Source: Elstera cyanobacteriorum
Lineage (GTDB): Bacteria > Pseudomonadota > Alphaproteobacteria > Elsterales > Elsteraceae
Assembly (NCBI RefSeq): GCF_002251735.1
Contig: NZ_NOXS01000021.1
Coordinates: 1-64,000 of the forward strand
Direction of reading: 5' to 3'
Length of the DNA: 64,000 nucleotides
Below the pieces are notes generated by a model, which ran no database searches, was not told where the DNA came from, and saw only the letters and a list, made by a program, of their open reading frames with translations. A program made the position numbers and the translations under genes. Shown here one piece after another: positions 7,822 to 16,672 of this stretch (positions are counted from its first letter, which is position 1; each line of letters starts with the position of its first letter).

Positions 7822-9012
7822 TCAGACCGGCCCGTAGCCGACCGCCGCGCGCTTTTCCGCCTCGGTCAGAAAATCGGCCCGGCTAAGTTTTTCGTAGGTG
7901 GCGAGGCGTTGCGCGGCCAGAGCAGGAATCGCGTCCTCGTCCAGCGCAAGCGATAGACCCGGTCCGAAGGCGGGCAGCAGATGCTGCGTCAGCCCGTCGG
8001 CGATCAAGCGACCGAGGGGCAGAACCGTATCTTCCCAGAAACTCAGGCGCGCTTGCTCCATATTGGCATAGGTCTGGGCATCGGGAATGCCGACCAATTG
8101 CGCCGGAACACCGAAGGCCGTGGCAATATCGAGCGCCGCCTGCCGCCGCCCGGCGAGCCAATCCATATCTTTTGGCGAGAGGGACAGTTCCTTCGCCGTC
8201 AGCCCACCGTCCAGCAGCATAATCGACCCGGCCTTCGCCGCGCCGGAATGCAGCGTGTGGAGTTCGGTCTTCAGGCGCTGAAATTGCTCTTCCGACAGGC
8301 TGGCCGGGCTGCCGTCTTTGGGTTCGTAGATCAGGGCAAGGCTGGGGCGCGCGCCGTTCTCCAGCAGGGCAGAATTCCACTGCCCGGCGAGATCGTGGGC
8401 GGCGATGGCGGCCAAAGCCGCCTCGCCCTCCCCTTGCCCGCGCCCCACCCCGCCCGCGCCGACCGCCCCAATGCCGCCGCGCCGCAGATGGATCAGCGGT
8501 AGGCGGGCATCGAGCGGATCGGGGGCTATGTCCTCAGTCTGCGCGCCACGCGACACGCGATAGAGCGGCAACCCGTGGCTTCCGGCCCGGATCGAGACGC
8601 GATCGGGGCGTAAGAGGTGCAATTCCTGCGGCGGCGCCCCCAGCGGGCCGAGCGGTTCGATGAAGCCGTTACCATCCAGCGTCAGATGGATAGCTAACGT
8701 CTCGAAAAACGCCTGCGCGCTGACCAAGGGCGAGGGCCGCGCCAGCAGGGTAAGCGCCGGATGATCGGTAATTTCCGTGCCCGACGCGCTTTGCAGATAA
8801 AGCGGCACACTCGCCACCGCCCGGGCGATCATGGTGACGCAGCGAAAGGCCACGGGATTATGGCGCAGGCAGCGTTCGGCCAGCAGCGGATAACCCGCGC
8901 CGCTACCCAGCGCGGCAGAAGCATCAAGAGGACTGGCCATCGCCGAGGCAAAGGCCAAAAGTTCCCGCCGCGGCGCAGCTTTCGCCGCCCGCCGGAAAAA
9001 GGGGATCTGCAT
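7822..9012 (-). CDS. HK97-family phage portal protein
   Basis: This 396-residue protein forms the dodecameric DNA entry ring of the head. Family signs include the N-terminal RHNPVAFRCVTMIARAVAS region, LLARPSPLVSAQAFFETLA, the substrate-free core DGNGFIEP, LHLLRPDRVSI, and the C-terminal MDWLAGRRQAALDIATAFGVP followed by TYANMEQARLSFWEDTVLP, all typical of PF04860. Length is normal. It is the first gene of the 9.0-0.8 kb minus-strand head-tail block and is preceded by a promoter-like element and an intrinsic terminator. The large terminase, normally just upstream, is instead about 4.7 kb away beyond host genes. Confidence 0.9.
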   Translation of the reverse strand: MQIPFFRRAAKAAPRRELLAFASAMASPLDASAALGSGAGYPLLAERCLRHNPVAFRCVTMIARAVASVPLYLQSASGTEITDHPALTLLARPSPLVSAQAFFETLAIHLTLDGNGFIEPLGPLGAPPQELHLLRPDRVSIRAGSHGLPLYRVSRGAQTEDIAPDPLDARLPLIHLRRGGIGAVGAGGVGRGQGEGEAALAAIAAHDLAGQWNSALLENGARPSLALIYEPKDGSPASLSEEQFQRLKTELHTLHSGAAKAGSIMLLDGGLTAKELSLSPKDMDWLAGRRQAALDIATAFGVPAQLVGIPDAQTYANMEQARLSFWEDTVLPLGRLIADGLTQHLLPAFGPGLSLALDEDAIPALAAQRLATYEKLSRADFLTEAEKRAAVGYGPV

Positions 9013-9036
9013 GGGGAACTCCGTGGAGAGGGCAAC

Positions 9037-9062
9037 AAAAAAGCCGCCCGGTTGGGGGCGGC
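9037..9062 (-). terminator. Intrinsic terminator directly upstream of the portal gene
   Basis: A perfect 7-bp GC stem (GCCGCCC at 9043-9049 and GGGCGGC at 9056-9062, loop GGTTGG) is followed on the minus strand by TTTTTTG. It ends only 24 bases before the portal start. No minus-strand gene lies upstream for it to terminate, so it would control entry into the phage block. Confidence 0.75.
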
Positions 9063-9137
9063 ATGCATCGTCAAAGCGTCTTACGGACGGATAACCTCGG
9101 GAGGTCCCTCCCCCTCTACCCGCCGATCATAGGGCAT

Positions 9138-9166
9138 AGCCTAACCTCAGCGATTCGCTGCGTCAA
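9138..9166 (-). promoter_or_regulatory. Candidate promoter for the portal-to-tape-measure block
   Basis: On the minus strand TTGACG (9161-9166) is followed after 17 bases by TAGGCT (9138-9143). The -35 side is part of TGTTCTTGAC, which is shared exactly with the terminase promoter candidate. It lies about 75 bases before the terminator. The -10 is weak. Confidence 0.4.
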
Positions 9167-9261
9167 GAACATTTAGCGAACATATGTCCCTCCCCTTGCC
9201 GCCTGCCGTTCGCCCTTCTATGCTCGCGCGCGCTTTTCGCGGATTGAGAGGGCCTAGGCTT

Positions 9262-10470
9262 ATGTCGCAGAAAATCAACAAGATCGTTCTCGCCTATTCC
9301 GGCGGGCTGGATACGTCCGTCATCCTGCGGTGGTTGCAGGAAACTTATCAGTGCGAAGTGGTGACCTTCACCGCCGATATCGGCCAGGGCGAAGAGCTGG
9401 CTCCCGCCCGCGCCAAGGCCGAAATGCTGGGCGTGAAGCAGATTTATATGGATGATCTGCGCGAAGAATTCGTCCGCGACTTCGTCTTCCCGATGTTCCG
9501 CGCGAATGCGGTCTATGAAGGCGTCTATCTGCTTGGTACCTCCATCGCGCGCCCGCTGATCGCGAAACGCTTGATCGAAATCGCCAATGAAACCGGGGCC
9601 GATGCCGTCTCCCACGGCGCGACCGGCAAGGGTAATGATCAAGTGCGGTTCGAGCTAAGCTGCTACGCGCTGAAGCCGGAAATTAAGGTCATCGCCCCCT
9701 GGCGTACCTGGGATCTCAACAGCCGGACCAAGCTGCTGGAATATGCCGAAGCGCATCAGATTCCCATCGCCCGCGACAAGCGCGGCGAAGCGCCCTATTC
9801 GACCGACGCCAACCTGCTGCACATCTCCTACGAAGGTAAGGCGCTGGAAGATCCGTGGGTCGAAGCCGACGAAGATATGTACACCCGTTCCGTCGATCCG
9901 CGCAAAGCGCCGGACGAGCCGGAATATGTGGAAATTGAGTTTGAAAAGGGCGATCCCATCGCCGTCAACGGTGTGGCGCTGTCGCCCGCCAATCTGCTGG
10001 CCAAGCTCAACGAACTCGGCGGCAAGCATGGTATCGGCCGCCTCGATCTCGTGGAAAACCGCTTCGTCGGCATGAAGTCGCGCGGGATTTACGAAACCCC
10101 CGGCGGCACCCTGCTGCTGGCGGCCCATCGTGGCATCGAAAGCATCACGCTGGATCGCGGCGCGGCCCATCTGAAAGACGAATTGATGGCCCGCTATGCG
10201 GAACTCATCTATTTCGGCTTCTGGTACTCGCCGGAACGCGAAATGCTGCAAGCGCTGATCGACAAGAGCCAGGAATTCGTCGGCGGCACCGTGCGGCTGA
10301 AGCTGTTCAAAGGCACCGCGTCGGTCGTTGGCCGCAAGTCGCCGCGCAGCCTATACCGCCAGGATTATGTGACCTTCGAGGCCGATCAGGTCTATAATCA
10401 GCAGGATGCCGAAGGCTTCATTAAGCTCAACGCCCTGCGCCTGCGCCTCGCGGCCCTGGGCCGCAAGTAA
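9262..10470 (+). CDS. argG: Argininosuccinate synthase
   Basis: This cytosolic enzyme joins citrulline and aspartate with ATP to make argininosuccinate, the penultimate step of arginine synthesis. The 402-residue product begins [20 protein letters not shown], with the N-type ATP pyrophosphatase loop AYSGGLDTS at residues 10-18. Other family motifs are the [14 protein letters not shown]-type region (seen as [13 protein letters not shown]) and [13 protein letters not shown] chose the ATG at 9262 because family members start just before the P-loop; an in-frame ATG at 9184 would add 26 unconserved residues. It stands alone on the plus strand between phage blocks and has its own terminator. Confidence 0.96.
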   Translation: MSQKINKIVLAYSGGLDTSVILRWLQETYQCEVVTFTADIGQGEELAPARAKAEMLGVKQIYMDDLREEFVRDFVFPMFRANAVYEGVYLLGTSIARPLIAKRLIEIANETGADAVSHGATGKGNDQVRFELSCYALKPEIKVIAPWRTWDLNSRTKLLEYAEAHQIPIARDKRGEAPYSTDANLLHISYEGKALEDPWVEADEDMYTRSVDPRKAPDEPEYVEIEFEKGDPIAVNGVALSPANLLAKLNELGGKHGIGRLDLVENRFVGMKSRGIYETPGGTLLLAAHRGIESITLDRGAAHLKDELMARYAELIYFGFWYSPEREMLQALIDKSQEFVGGTVRLKLFKGTASVVGRKSPRSLYRQDYVTFEADQVYNQQDAEGFIKLNALRLRLAALGRK

Positions 10471-10494
10471 GCGAGCCGAGGACGTAAACTATCG

Positions 10495-10524
10495 GGAGCG
10501 GCCATCAGGCCGCTCCTGTCTTTT
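10495..10524 (+). terminator. Intrinsic terminator after argG
   Basis: A perfect 9-bp stem (GGAGCGGCC and GGCCGCTCC) with loop ATCA is followed by TGTCTTTT on the plus strand, 24 bases after the argG stop. The GGGGGG ribosome binding site of the next gene begins right after it. Confidence 0.85.
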
Positions 10525-10536
10525 GGGGGGATCGCG

Positions 10537-11082
10537 ATGCTGCTATCGGCGGAAAATTCTCTTCTCCTGCTGATCGACTATCAGACAAAGCTGATGCCCG
10601 CCATTGCCGAGGGGGCGCGGGTTCTGAACCGCGCCCGCCTGCTGACCGACGCCGCGCAAGCCTGCGGCGTGCCGATCTGGGCCACGGAACAATATCCACA
10701 CGGCTTGGGTGAAACCGTGCCCGATCTTATACCGCTGATTACCCGGCGGCTGACGAAAACTCATTTCAATGCGGCGACGGAAGCGCACGTGCAGGATGCG
10801 CTCGCCCTTTGGCAGGGCCGCCGGATCGTACTGGCGGGGTGCGAGGCGCATGTATGCCTGCTGCAAACGGCGCTTGGGCTGAAGAGCCAAGGATGGGCCG
10901 TTAGCGTGGCCCTCGACGCCTGCGGCTCCCGCCATCTCGACGATAAGGCGCTGGCGCGGGACCGGCTGATTCACGCGGGTCTACCGCTGATTTCGGTGGA
11001 AATGGCGGCCTTCGAATGGGCGGAGCATAAAGACTCCGCCGCCTTCAAAGCCGTTTTAGGCGCCGTCAAGCACGCCGATTAG
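10537..11082 (+). CDS. Isochorismatase-family cysteine hydrolase
   Basis: This 181-residue single-domain protein carries the family triad: Asp in LLIDYQ (about residue 14), Lys in LTKTHFNA, and nucleophilic Cys in GCEAHVCLLQTA. The sequence is closest in style to YcaC-type hydrolases, so the natural substrate cannot be read from sequence; amide or urea-like substrates are typical of the superfamily. It is cytosolic with no signal peptide. A GGGGGG ribosome binding site precedes the start. It overlaps the convergent binding-protein gene by 4 bases. Confidence 0.82.
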   Translation: MLLSAENSLLLLIDYQTKLMPAIAEGARVLNRARLLTDAAQACGVPIWATEQYPHGLGETVPDLIPLITRRLTKTHFNAATEAHVQDALALWQGRRIVLAGCEAHVCLLQTALGLKSQGWAVSVALDACGSRHLDDKALARDRLIHAGLPLISVEMAAFEWAEHKDSAAFKAVLGAVKHAD

Positions 11083-11822
11083 TCAACCGACGCGCGGAAA
11101 GCCGCGTAGCGCCCGTTATTCTTGGCTGCGGCAAAGGCCGCTTGCAGCTTTTCCAGTGTTTCCTTCGGCAACCCCTTCGCGCCGACAATCCACTGCGGCA
11201 CCGGCACTACTTTCGGGCCGATGGTCACGGCATCCTGGGCGATTTGTTCCTGCTTCAGCACATAACGGCCTTGGGTGCTGGAGGTGAACCAGGCATCGAT
11301 CCGGCTCGACACTAGCTTCTTAGCATTGAGTTCGTCCGACGACACCGGATCAACATTGGTCACGCCGTTCTGCGTCAGTTGTGCCGCAAGCGCGCTGGTG
11401 GCAAGCACACCGACGGACTTCAGCGTCTTGGCCTGATCAAAACTGGTCACGGCGGGGGAGCCTGCCCGCGAGACGAAGACAAAACCATCATCCTCAATCA
11501 GCCCGGCGATCCAAGTGAACTGCTGCTCGCGCGCCGGGGTGCGGGTTAGGAAAACCGCCACGGCATTATCGCCGTTCAACTCTTCGATCACCCGGCCAAA
11601 GGGCAGGCCTTCCGCTACAAAGGCGATCCCTGCGGCCTTAAAGAGATCGGCGACGAACTCATACCCCGGCCCCGAGAGTTTCTTACCTTCGCCAACCGCC
11701 GAAAACGGCATGGACTGAAACCCGAGCAGCTTCACCGGATCGGCTGCAAACCCGGCGGGGGCCGCCAAAATCCCTGCCGCAATAAGGGCCGCCGACAGAT
11801 GAGACGATAGACGCATAACCAA
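11079..11822 (-). CDS. Periplasmic solute-binding protein, paralogue 3 of a tandem triplet
   Basis: This 247-residue protein has an N-terminal signal peptide (SSHLSAALIAAGILAAPAGFAAD, cleavage near residue 27) and the two-lobed fold of family 3 (polar amino-acid-type) binding proteins. It shares a pattern with the next two upstream genes: VKLLGFQSMPFSAV, then GKKLSGPGYEFVADLFKAAG, VFLTRTPARE, and a C-terminal NGRYAAFRASVD. The family usually delivers amino acids to an ABC permease, but no permease or ATPase gene lies nearby. It may act as an orphan binding protein or a sensor partner. The ligand is unknown. Confidence 0.8.
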   Translation of the reverse strand: MVMRLSSHLSAALIAAGILAAPAGFAADPVKLLGFQSMPFSAVGEGKKLSGPGYEFVADLFKAAGIAFVAEGLPFGRVIEELNGDNAVAVFLTRTPAREQQFTWIAGLIEDDGFVFVSRAGSPAVTSFDQAKTLKSVGVLATSALAAQLTQNGVTNVDPVSSDELNAKKLVSSRIDAWFTSSTQGRYVLKQEQIAQDAVTIGPKVVPVPQWIVGAKGLPKETLEKLQAAFAAAKNNGRYAAFRASVD

Positions 11823-11948
11823 CCTCCTGGCACGACAACGAAGCTAGTCGCCACCATACCGCTCAAAAAAAGAACAGCACTATAGGCTTTGCCCGTTTAA
11901 GAGGCATGCCTAAACCTTCGCCTCGCCCGATAGAACCGGACGCCGCCG

Positions 11949-12704
11949 TCAGTCGATCTGCGCCCGGAAGGCAGCATAACGGCCATTGCTTTTAGCCGTC
12001 GCGAAAGCCTGCTGAAGCTTAGCAACCACTTCCGGCGCCAGGTTTTTCGAGCCAACAATCCAAAGGGGCCACGGCATAACCTTCGGCCCCGTGGAAACGG
12101 ATTTTGCTTGCTCTGGATCAGCCTTGAGGATGTGGCGGGTAATAATCGCCGACGTGAACCACGCATCGACCCGCCCGGCGGCAAGTTTTTTAAGGTTTTG
12201 GCTCTCGTTCGCGGTCTCGTCGAGTCCCGTCACGCCATTACCGCGCAGAATCTGCGCAGGCGCGCCGCCCGCCAGAACGGCCACGGTCTTCAAACCCTTC
12301 GCTTGATCGACACTGGTAATCGGTGCGTCACCGACGCGCGTCGTGAAGGCAAGGCCATCGTCCGGGACGATGTCGCCGAGCCAAACGTATTTATCCTCCC
12401 GCGCCGGGGTGCGCGCCAAAAAGACCATCACGGCATTCCCCTCGTCGAGGATGGAAACCGCCCGGATAATCGGCAGACCTTCGGACACAAACGGAACCTC
12501 CGCCGCCTTGAAGAGATCGGCAACGAAATCAAAGCCGGGGCCTGACAGTTTCTTACCGTCGGTCACGACGGACATCGGCGGTGTATCGAACCCCAGCAGC
12601 CTAACCGGCTCGGCTGCCGCCGAGGCAGCGGCAAACCCCAACAATCCGGCGAGAATATTCGAAAGAACGATAGAGGCTTTCATCGCGATCTTTGGAATAG
12701 CCAT
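11949..12704 (-). CDS. Periplasmic solute-binding protein, paralogue 2 of a tandem triplet
   Basis: This is a 251-residue homologue of its two neighbours, with signal peptide (SIVLSNILAGLLGFAAASAAA) and the repeated signature VRLLGFDTPPMSVV followed by GKKLSGPGFDFVADLFKAAE. The C-terminus NGRYAAFRAQID is nearly identical to those of its neighbours. All three genes run on the minus strand with gaps of 126 and 123 bases, so each may have its own ribosome binding site and perhaps its own promoter. No transporter subunits accompany them. Function beyond periplasmic ligand binding cannot be read. Confidence 0.8.
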   Translation of the reverse strand: MAIPKIAMKASIVLSNILAGLLGFAAASAAAEPVRLLGFDTPPMSVVTDGKKLSGPGFDFVADLFKAAEVPFVSEGLPIIRAVSILDEGNAVMVFLARTPAREDKYVWLGDIVPDDGLAFTTRVGDAPITSVDQAKGLKTVAVLAGGAPAQILRGNGVTGLDETANESQNLKKLAAGRVDAWFTSAIITRHILKADPEQAKSVSTGPKVMPWPLWIVGSKNLAPEVVAKLQQAFATAKSNGRYAAFRAQID

Positions 12705-12827
12705 TACCCCACACCACCCTATTTCAGATTGCAGAATGTTCGGAGATAGTACCCTAAAATCGCACGACCGGCCTTATGCTTTTCCCCCGGTTCCAGGGTT
12801 TTGTCAGCCCCCTTTGCCGTAGGGGCC

Positions 12828-13580
12828 TCAGTTGATCTGCGCCCGGAACGCGGCATAACGGCCATCCGCCTTGGCCGCCGCCAGCGCGGTCTGCAGCTTC
12901 GTAACGGTTTCCGCCGGAAGCGATTTGGACGCCGTAATCCACCCCGCCGCCGGGACAAGGGTTTTGCCCACGGTAATCGTGTTTGCCTCGGCCCCTTCTT
13001 GCTTGATCCAATAGCGCGCGACATTGATGGTCGAAAACCAAGCGTCGAACCGCCCGGCAAGCAGTTTTTTGGCGTTCTGGACGGACGAGGGTGACGGATC
13101 GAGGGCGGTAATACCTTGGCCAATCAGTATATTTTTTACGGCATCGCTACTAATTACGCCTATGGACTTCAACGATTTTGCCTGATCGAAACTATCGATC
13201 TTCGGATTGCGCGATAGGGTGATAAAGGCAAAACCATCATCTTCGATCAGCCCGCCGATCCAGGTAAAACGGGTCTCGCGGTCGGGCGTGCGGATGAAAT
13301 AAACCGCTACCGTATTCCCGGCATCGAGCGATTCGGCAATCCGCAACGGCGATTGACCTTCGGCGACAAACGGCACACCAGCAGATTTGAAGAGATCGGC
13401 GACGAATTCATACCCCGGGCCGGCGAGCTTATTCCCATCGACGATGGCCGACATCGGTAGAGAATCGAACCCAACCAGCCGAACCGGATCGGCGGCCTGG
13501 GTCGATAAGGTCCCAAGCGTGACCGCGCTAAGGGAGAGCGCGGCTAAAGCCCCTCGGATCATTTTAGACATCTGCATCAT
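12828..13580 (-). CDS. Periplasmic solute-binding protein, paralogue 1 of a tandem triplet
   Basis: This is a 250-residue family-3-type binding protein with a signal peptide (ALAALSLSAVTLGTLSTQAAD) and the triplet signature VRLVGFDSLPMSAI, then NKLAGPGYEFVADLFKSAG, then RTPDRETRFTWIGGLIEDDG. It is the first of the three in transcription order and follows the terminase gene by 112 bases, so it might share transcripts with the phage block. The start is uncertain by a few codons, since ATGs occur at residues 1, 2, 4 and 7. As with its copies, no permease is present. Confidence 0.8.
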   Translation of the reverse strand: MMQMSKMIRGALAALSLSAVTLGTLSTQAADPVRLVGFDSLPMSAIVDGNKLAGPGYEFVADLFKSAGVPFVAEGQSPLRIAESLDAGNTVAVYFIRTPDRETRFTWIGGLIEDDGFAFITLSRNPKIDSFDQAKSLKSIGVISSDAVKNILIGQGITALDPSPSSVQNAKKLLAGRFDAWFSTINVARYWIKQEGAEANTITVGKTLVPAAGWITASKSLPAETVTKLQTALAAAKADGRYAAFRAQIN

Positions 13581-13692
13581 CGCCTCACTTCATACTGTCT
13601 CCGAACGGTGCCTGATATACGCTGATACCGAGACCGTAAAATTATGATTACCAATCTCAGCGATTTTTGAAATATTATTCTATTATATCGTG

Positions 13693-15072
13693 TCACGAGA
13701 TCAGCCGGACCCGGGGGGCTGATGCCGCCTCCGGCAGGGGTGCAAACGCCAAGGCCAGAGCATCCGCCCGGTCGGGGCTGGGGACGCCGCGTTTTTTCAT
13801 TTCGTCCTTACTCTCCAGCTTCAGCCGCCCCCGACTGTCGTAGCGGTAGCGCAGTTCGCCGAGTTGGCGCAGCAACAGATCATCTTGCGGCAGAACCAAT
13901 CGCCCCGCCGCCGCGCGTTCCCGTAAGCCCCAATAGAGTTCGGCGCGTAGATTGAGGAAGCGTTCCCCCTCCCGTGCCGGGCGTCCAACCAGAATGGGCA
14001 CAACGGGCGCCCCTTGTTCGCGCAGCCGGTCGGTCACGCCGCCGCCCACGCCGGCGTCATCGACCTGGACGGCAACAGCGCCAGTGGTGTGCCACGCTTC
14101 GATGATCCGCCCAACGGTCGCCATCGTATCTTGCTTTCGGAAGGTCGCATAAATTTCTGCCTGGTCACCGCGCCGGAGGATGAGCACGGTTTCATCGCGC
14201 CCGAAGCGGGCGATATCCACACCGAGGACCACGGGATTGTCCGCGCTGCCCGCAGCCGTCACCGCCGACTGCAAGAGAGCGGGCGACAGCAAGCGGTCGT
14301 CGGCGATATCGGGGAAGCGCCCGCGCACTTTCGCCTGCCAGAGCGGCGACTCCTCCCCCCAGCGCACGCGCATCTCTTCGACCCACAAGGGGCTGACCAG
14401 CAGCGGGCGCAAGCCCTCGGGAATGGTTTCCCCGGTAAGGTTCGGCGTTTTGAAAGCATCGATGGGCAGGGTCAAAAACCCGCCGCCGGGGGCACACGCG
14501 CGGGCGAAGGGGCCTGCGGGATCGTCCGGGTTCCCAATGGCCAAAAGGCGCGATGCTTCATTGGTGATCAGCGTCTCGGCGGCATCCCACAGCGCCTGGG
14601 GCACCCCCGACGCCTCGTCGAAAATCACCAGAACGCGCGCGGCGTGAATGCCTTGAAAGCCAGTCATGTCCCAATCGTTCGGCTTGCGGCCATAGCCGAC
14701 CAACTCGCCATCGATCAGCCATTCGCTGCGGTTGACCGTTCCGGGAAGCTGGCCCAAGCGGTGCGCCCGTTTGATTTCCCGCCACAGGATCGCCTTAACC
14801 TGGGCGTTGGTCGGGGCGGAGGTGACGACAAAACTCTCCCCCGCGTCCCCGGTTGCGATCCACCACGCGGCAAGGCGGCTCGCCAGAAAGCTCTTGCCCG
14901 CATCGTGGCAGGAGGGAACGGCAACCCGGCGATGATCGCGCAGCGCCTCGGCAATTTCTCGCTGCCGGGACCAGAGGCTTTCCCCCAAGACGCCAGTGAC
15001 GAAACCGACCGGATCGGCGCGAAACTCGGTCAGCGAAAGGGGCCGCTCGGCCCCCGTGGCACGGCGGCCCAT
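13693..15072 (-). CDS. Phage terminase large subunit (DNA-packaging ATPase/nuclease)
   Basis: The 459-residue protein has an ATPase half with a P-loop variant VPSCHDAGKSFLASRLAAWW (about residues 50-70), a Walker B region with the catalytic acidic pair (VLVIFDEASGVP), and a coupling motif around LLAIGNPDDP. The C-terminal RNase H-like nuclease shows its acidic residues in VVLGVDIARFGRDE, QVDDAGVGGGVTD and SPDRADALALA. It packages DNA into the head through the portal. The start at 15072 is chosen because GGGAGG lies 5-6 bases upstream; the frame extends 37 codons further, across the terminator. No obvious small terminase gene is adjacent, and the gene is isolated from the other head genes. Confidence 0.88.
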   Translation of the reverse strand: MGRRATGAERPLSLTEFRADPVGFVTGVLGESLWSRQREIAEALRDHRRVAVPSCHDAGKSFLASRLAAWWIATGDAGESFVVTSAPTNAQVKAILWREIKRAHRLGQLPGTVNRSEWLIDGELVGYGRKPNDWDMTGFQGIHAARVLVIFDEASGVPQALWDAAETLITNEASRLLAIGNPDDPAGPFARACAPGGGFLTLPIDAFKTPNLTGETIPEGLRPLLVSPLWVEEMRVRWGEESPLWQAKVRGRFPDIADDRLLSPALLQSAVTAAGSADNPVVLGVDIARFGRDETVLILRRGDQAEIYATFRKQDTMATVGRIIEAWHTTGAVAVQVDDAGVGGGVTDRLREQGAPVVPILVGRPAREGERFLNLRAELYWGLRERAAAGRLVLPQDDLLLRQLGELRYRYDSRGRLKLESKDEMKKRGVPSPDRADALALAFAPLPEAASAPRVRLIS

Positions 15073-15096
15073 CGGCGCCTCCCTATCGGCTATGAA

Positions 15097-15130
15097 CAAG
15101 AAAACCCCCGCCGGGAGGCACCGACGGGGG
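15097..15130 (-). terminator. Intrinsic terminator directly upstream of the terminase gene
   Basis: On the minus strand a 10-bp stem (CCCCCGTCGG with CCGGCGGGGG, one G-U) is followed by TTTTCTTG. It ends 25 bases before the terminase start, and a promoter-like element lies about 50 bases upstream. Confidence 0.75.
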
Positions 15131-15181
15131 GAGGGAATTCGATCATCGACTATCGAGCGGGCTGGCTCAGTGTCGGGGATC

Positions 15182-15210
15182 ACTATCCCTTAGCAGACTT
15201 CAGAAGTCAA
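15182..15210 (-). promoter_or_regulatory. Candidate promoter upstream of the terminase terminator
   Basis: On the minus strand TTGACT (15205-15210) and GATAGT (15182-15187) are separated by 17 bases. The context TGTTCTTGAC is identical to that upstream of the portal gene. Transcripts would start near 15175 and meet the terminator within about 80 bases. Confidence 0.5.
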
Positions 15211-15304
15211 GAACAAATAGTGAACTTTAATTCTTTTATCCTTTGCCCTTGTCTCGCCATAGGCGGCTGGCACAGTGATGGAAACAACGCAGGGGGGAGG
15301 GCGC

Positions 15305-16672
15305 ATGACCGGCAGTTTTCTCGGCGAGCTGATACAGACTATCGCCGACCGGGGGCGCGCTTGGATCGCCCCGGAGCGGGAAACACCCCCCTCCCCCACC
15401 CACCTACTGCGCTTATGCGAAGCTTTGCTGTCAAACCGGGGGGAAGCGTCGGGCGTTCGGTTGGCGCAGGAGATTTTAATCGGCTGGCAAGGGCTGACGG
15501 CGGGCGATCAGCGGGCCTTCCTCCACGGGTTGGCGGCCCAATTTGGCCCCGATGCCGACGCGCTGGCAAAAGCCATCGCGGCCTATCAGGCGGCGCCCAC
15601 CCCCGCCGGGGCGACGCGCTTGCACATTGCGGCAGAAGCCCGGCGACAGGAACTTCTGCGCCGCCTCAACCTCGCCCCCGGCGGCACGCTGGCCCTCGTG
15701 CGACTGCGGGAAAAGCTGCTCGATCAGCCCGACGGCAGTGGCGACTACGCGGCGCTGGATGCCGATCTAACGCATTTATTCACCTCTTGGTTCAATCGGG
15801 GGTTTCTCGTGCTGCGCACCATCGACTGGAAGACCCCGGCGAATATTCTGGAGAAAATCATCCGCTATGAGGCGGTGCATCGCATCCATGATTGGAACGA
15901 CCTGCGCCGCCGCCTAGAGCCGGAGGACCGGCGCTGCTTCGGCTTTTTTCACCCGCAGTTGAACGACGAGCCGCTGATCTTTGTTGAAGTCGCCCTGACC
16001 CGCGCGATCCCCGACGCCATCGCGCCACTGCTGGCCGAAGACCGGGCGCCAATCCCGGCGCGGGAGGCAACGACGGCGGTTTTCTACTCGATTTCCAACT
16101 GTCAAACGGGCTTACGCGGCATCAGCTTCGGCAACTTCCTGATCAAACACGTGGTGGAAACCCTAAGCCGGGAGTTTCCGCGCCTCAGTAACTTCGTTAC
16201 CCTTTCCCCCGTCCCCGGCTTTGCCGGTTGGCTCGCCCGCGCCCGCCAGGAAAATAGCGACCTGCTGACCGCTGAGGATCACGCTGCGCTAACGCTGCTG
16301 GAAACCCCCGACTGGGAAAGCCAAGCAGAGAGCCGCAAGGCGCTTGAACCGGTCCTGTTGCGCGCCGCCGCCGCCTATTTCCTCGACGCCAAAGACAAGC
16401 GCGGCCGCCCGGTCGATCCGGTGGCGCGCTTTCACCTTGGCAATGGCGCCCGGCTGGAGCGGCTGAACCCATTCGGGGATCTGTCGGCCAAGGGCTTGAG
16501 GCAAGCGCATGGGCTGATGGTCAATTACCTCTATCGGCCCGAGGAGATCGAGCGCAATCACGAAGCCTTCGCCACGCTGGGCGAGGTTGTGGCGGCTCCG
16601 GCGGTCAGCAAATGGCGGCAAGCGCCGCGCCGCTCGCTGGGGGATCGGCTGCGCGACCTTGCCCCTTCCTAA
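15305..16672 (+). CDS. Malonyl-CoA decarboxylase
   Basis: This 455-residue enzyme converts malonyl-CoA to acetyl-CoA and CO2. The N-terminal half is the helical oligomerisation domain. The C-terminal acyltransferase-like catalytic domain shows the family motifs VFYSISNCQTGLRGISFGNF (about residues 255-275), LSPVPGF, and ARFHLGNGARLERLNPFGD with the catalytic His of FHLGNGA. A start at 15305 is supported by GGGGGGAGG 5 bases upstream; an earlier ATG at 15275 would add ten residues. It stands alone on the plus strand, so its role here, malonate use or fatty-acid control, is not shown by neighbours. It overlaps the convergent LysR gene by 4 bases. Confidence 0.93.
   Translation: MTGSFLGELIQTIADRGRAWIAPERETPPSPTHLLRLCEALLSNRGEASGVRLAQEILIGWQGLTAGDQRAFLHGLAAQFGPDADALAKAIAAYQAAPTPAGATRLHIAAEARRQELLRRLNLAPGGTLALVRLREKLLDQPDGSGDYAALDADLTHLFTSWFNRGFLVLRTIDWKTPANILEKIIRYEAVHRIHDWNDLRRRLEPEDRRCFGFFHPQLNDEPLIFVEVALTRAIPDAIAPLLAEDRAPIPAREATTAVFYSISNCQTGLRGISFGNFLIKHVVETLSREFPRLSNFVTLSPVPGFAGWLARARQENSDLLTAEDHAALTLLETPDWESQAESRKALEPVLLRAAAAYFLDAKDKRGRPVDPVARFHLGNGARLERLNPFGDLSAKGLRQAHGLMVNYLYRPEEIERNHEAFATLGEVVAAPAVSKWRQAPRRSLGDRLRDLAPS

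Noticed and set aside
14014-15870. 618-codon plus-strand frame
   Set aside because: It runs antisense through the terminase and out of frame into malonyl-CoA decarboxylase, both firmly identified; it has no family signature.
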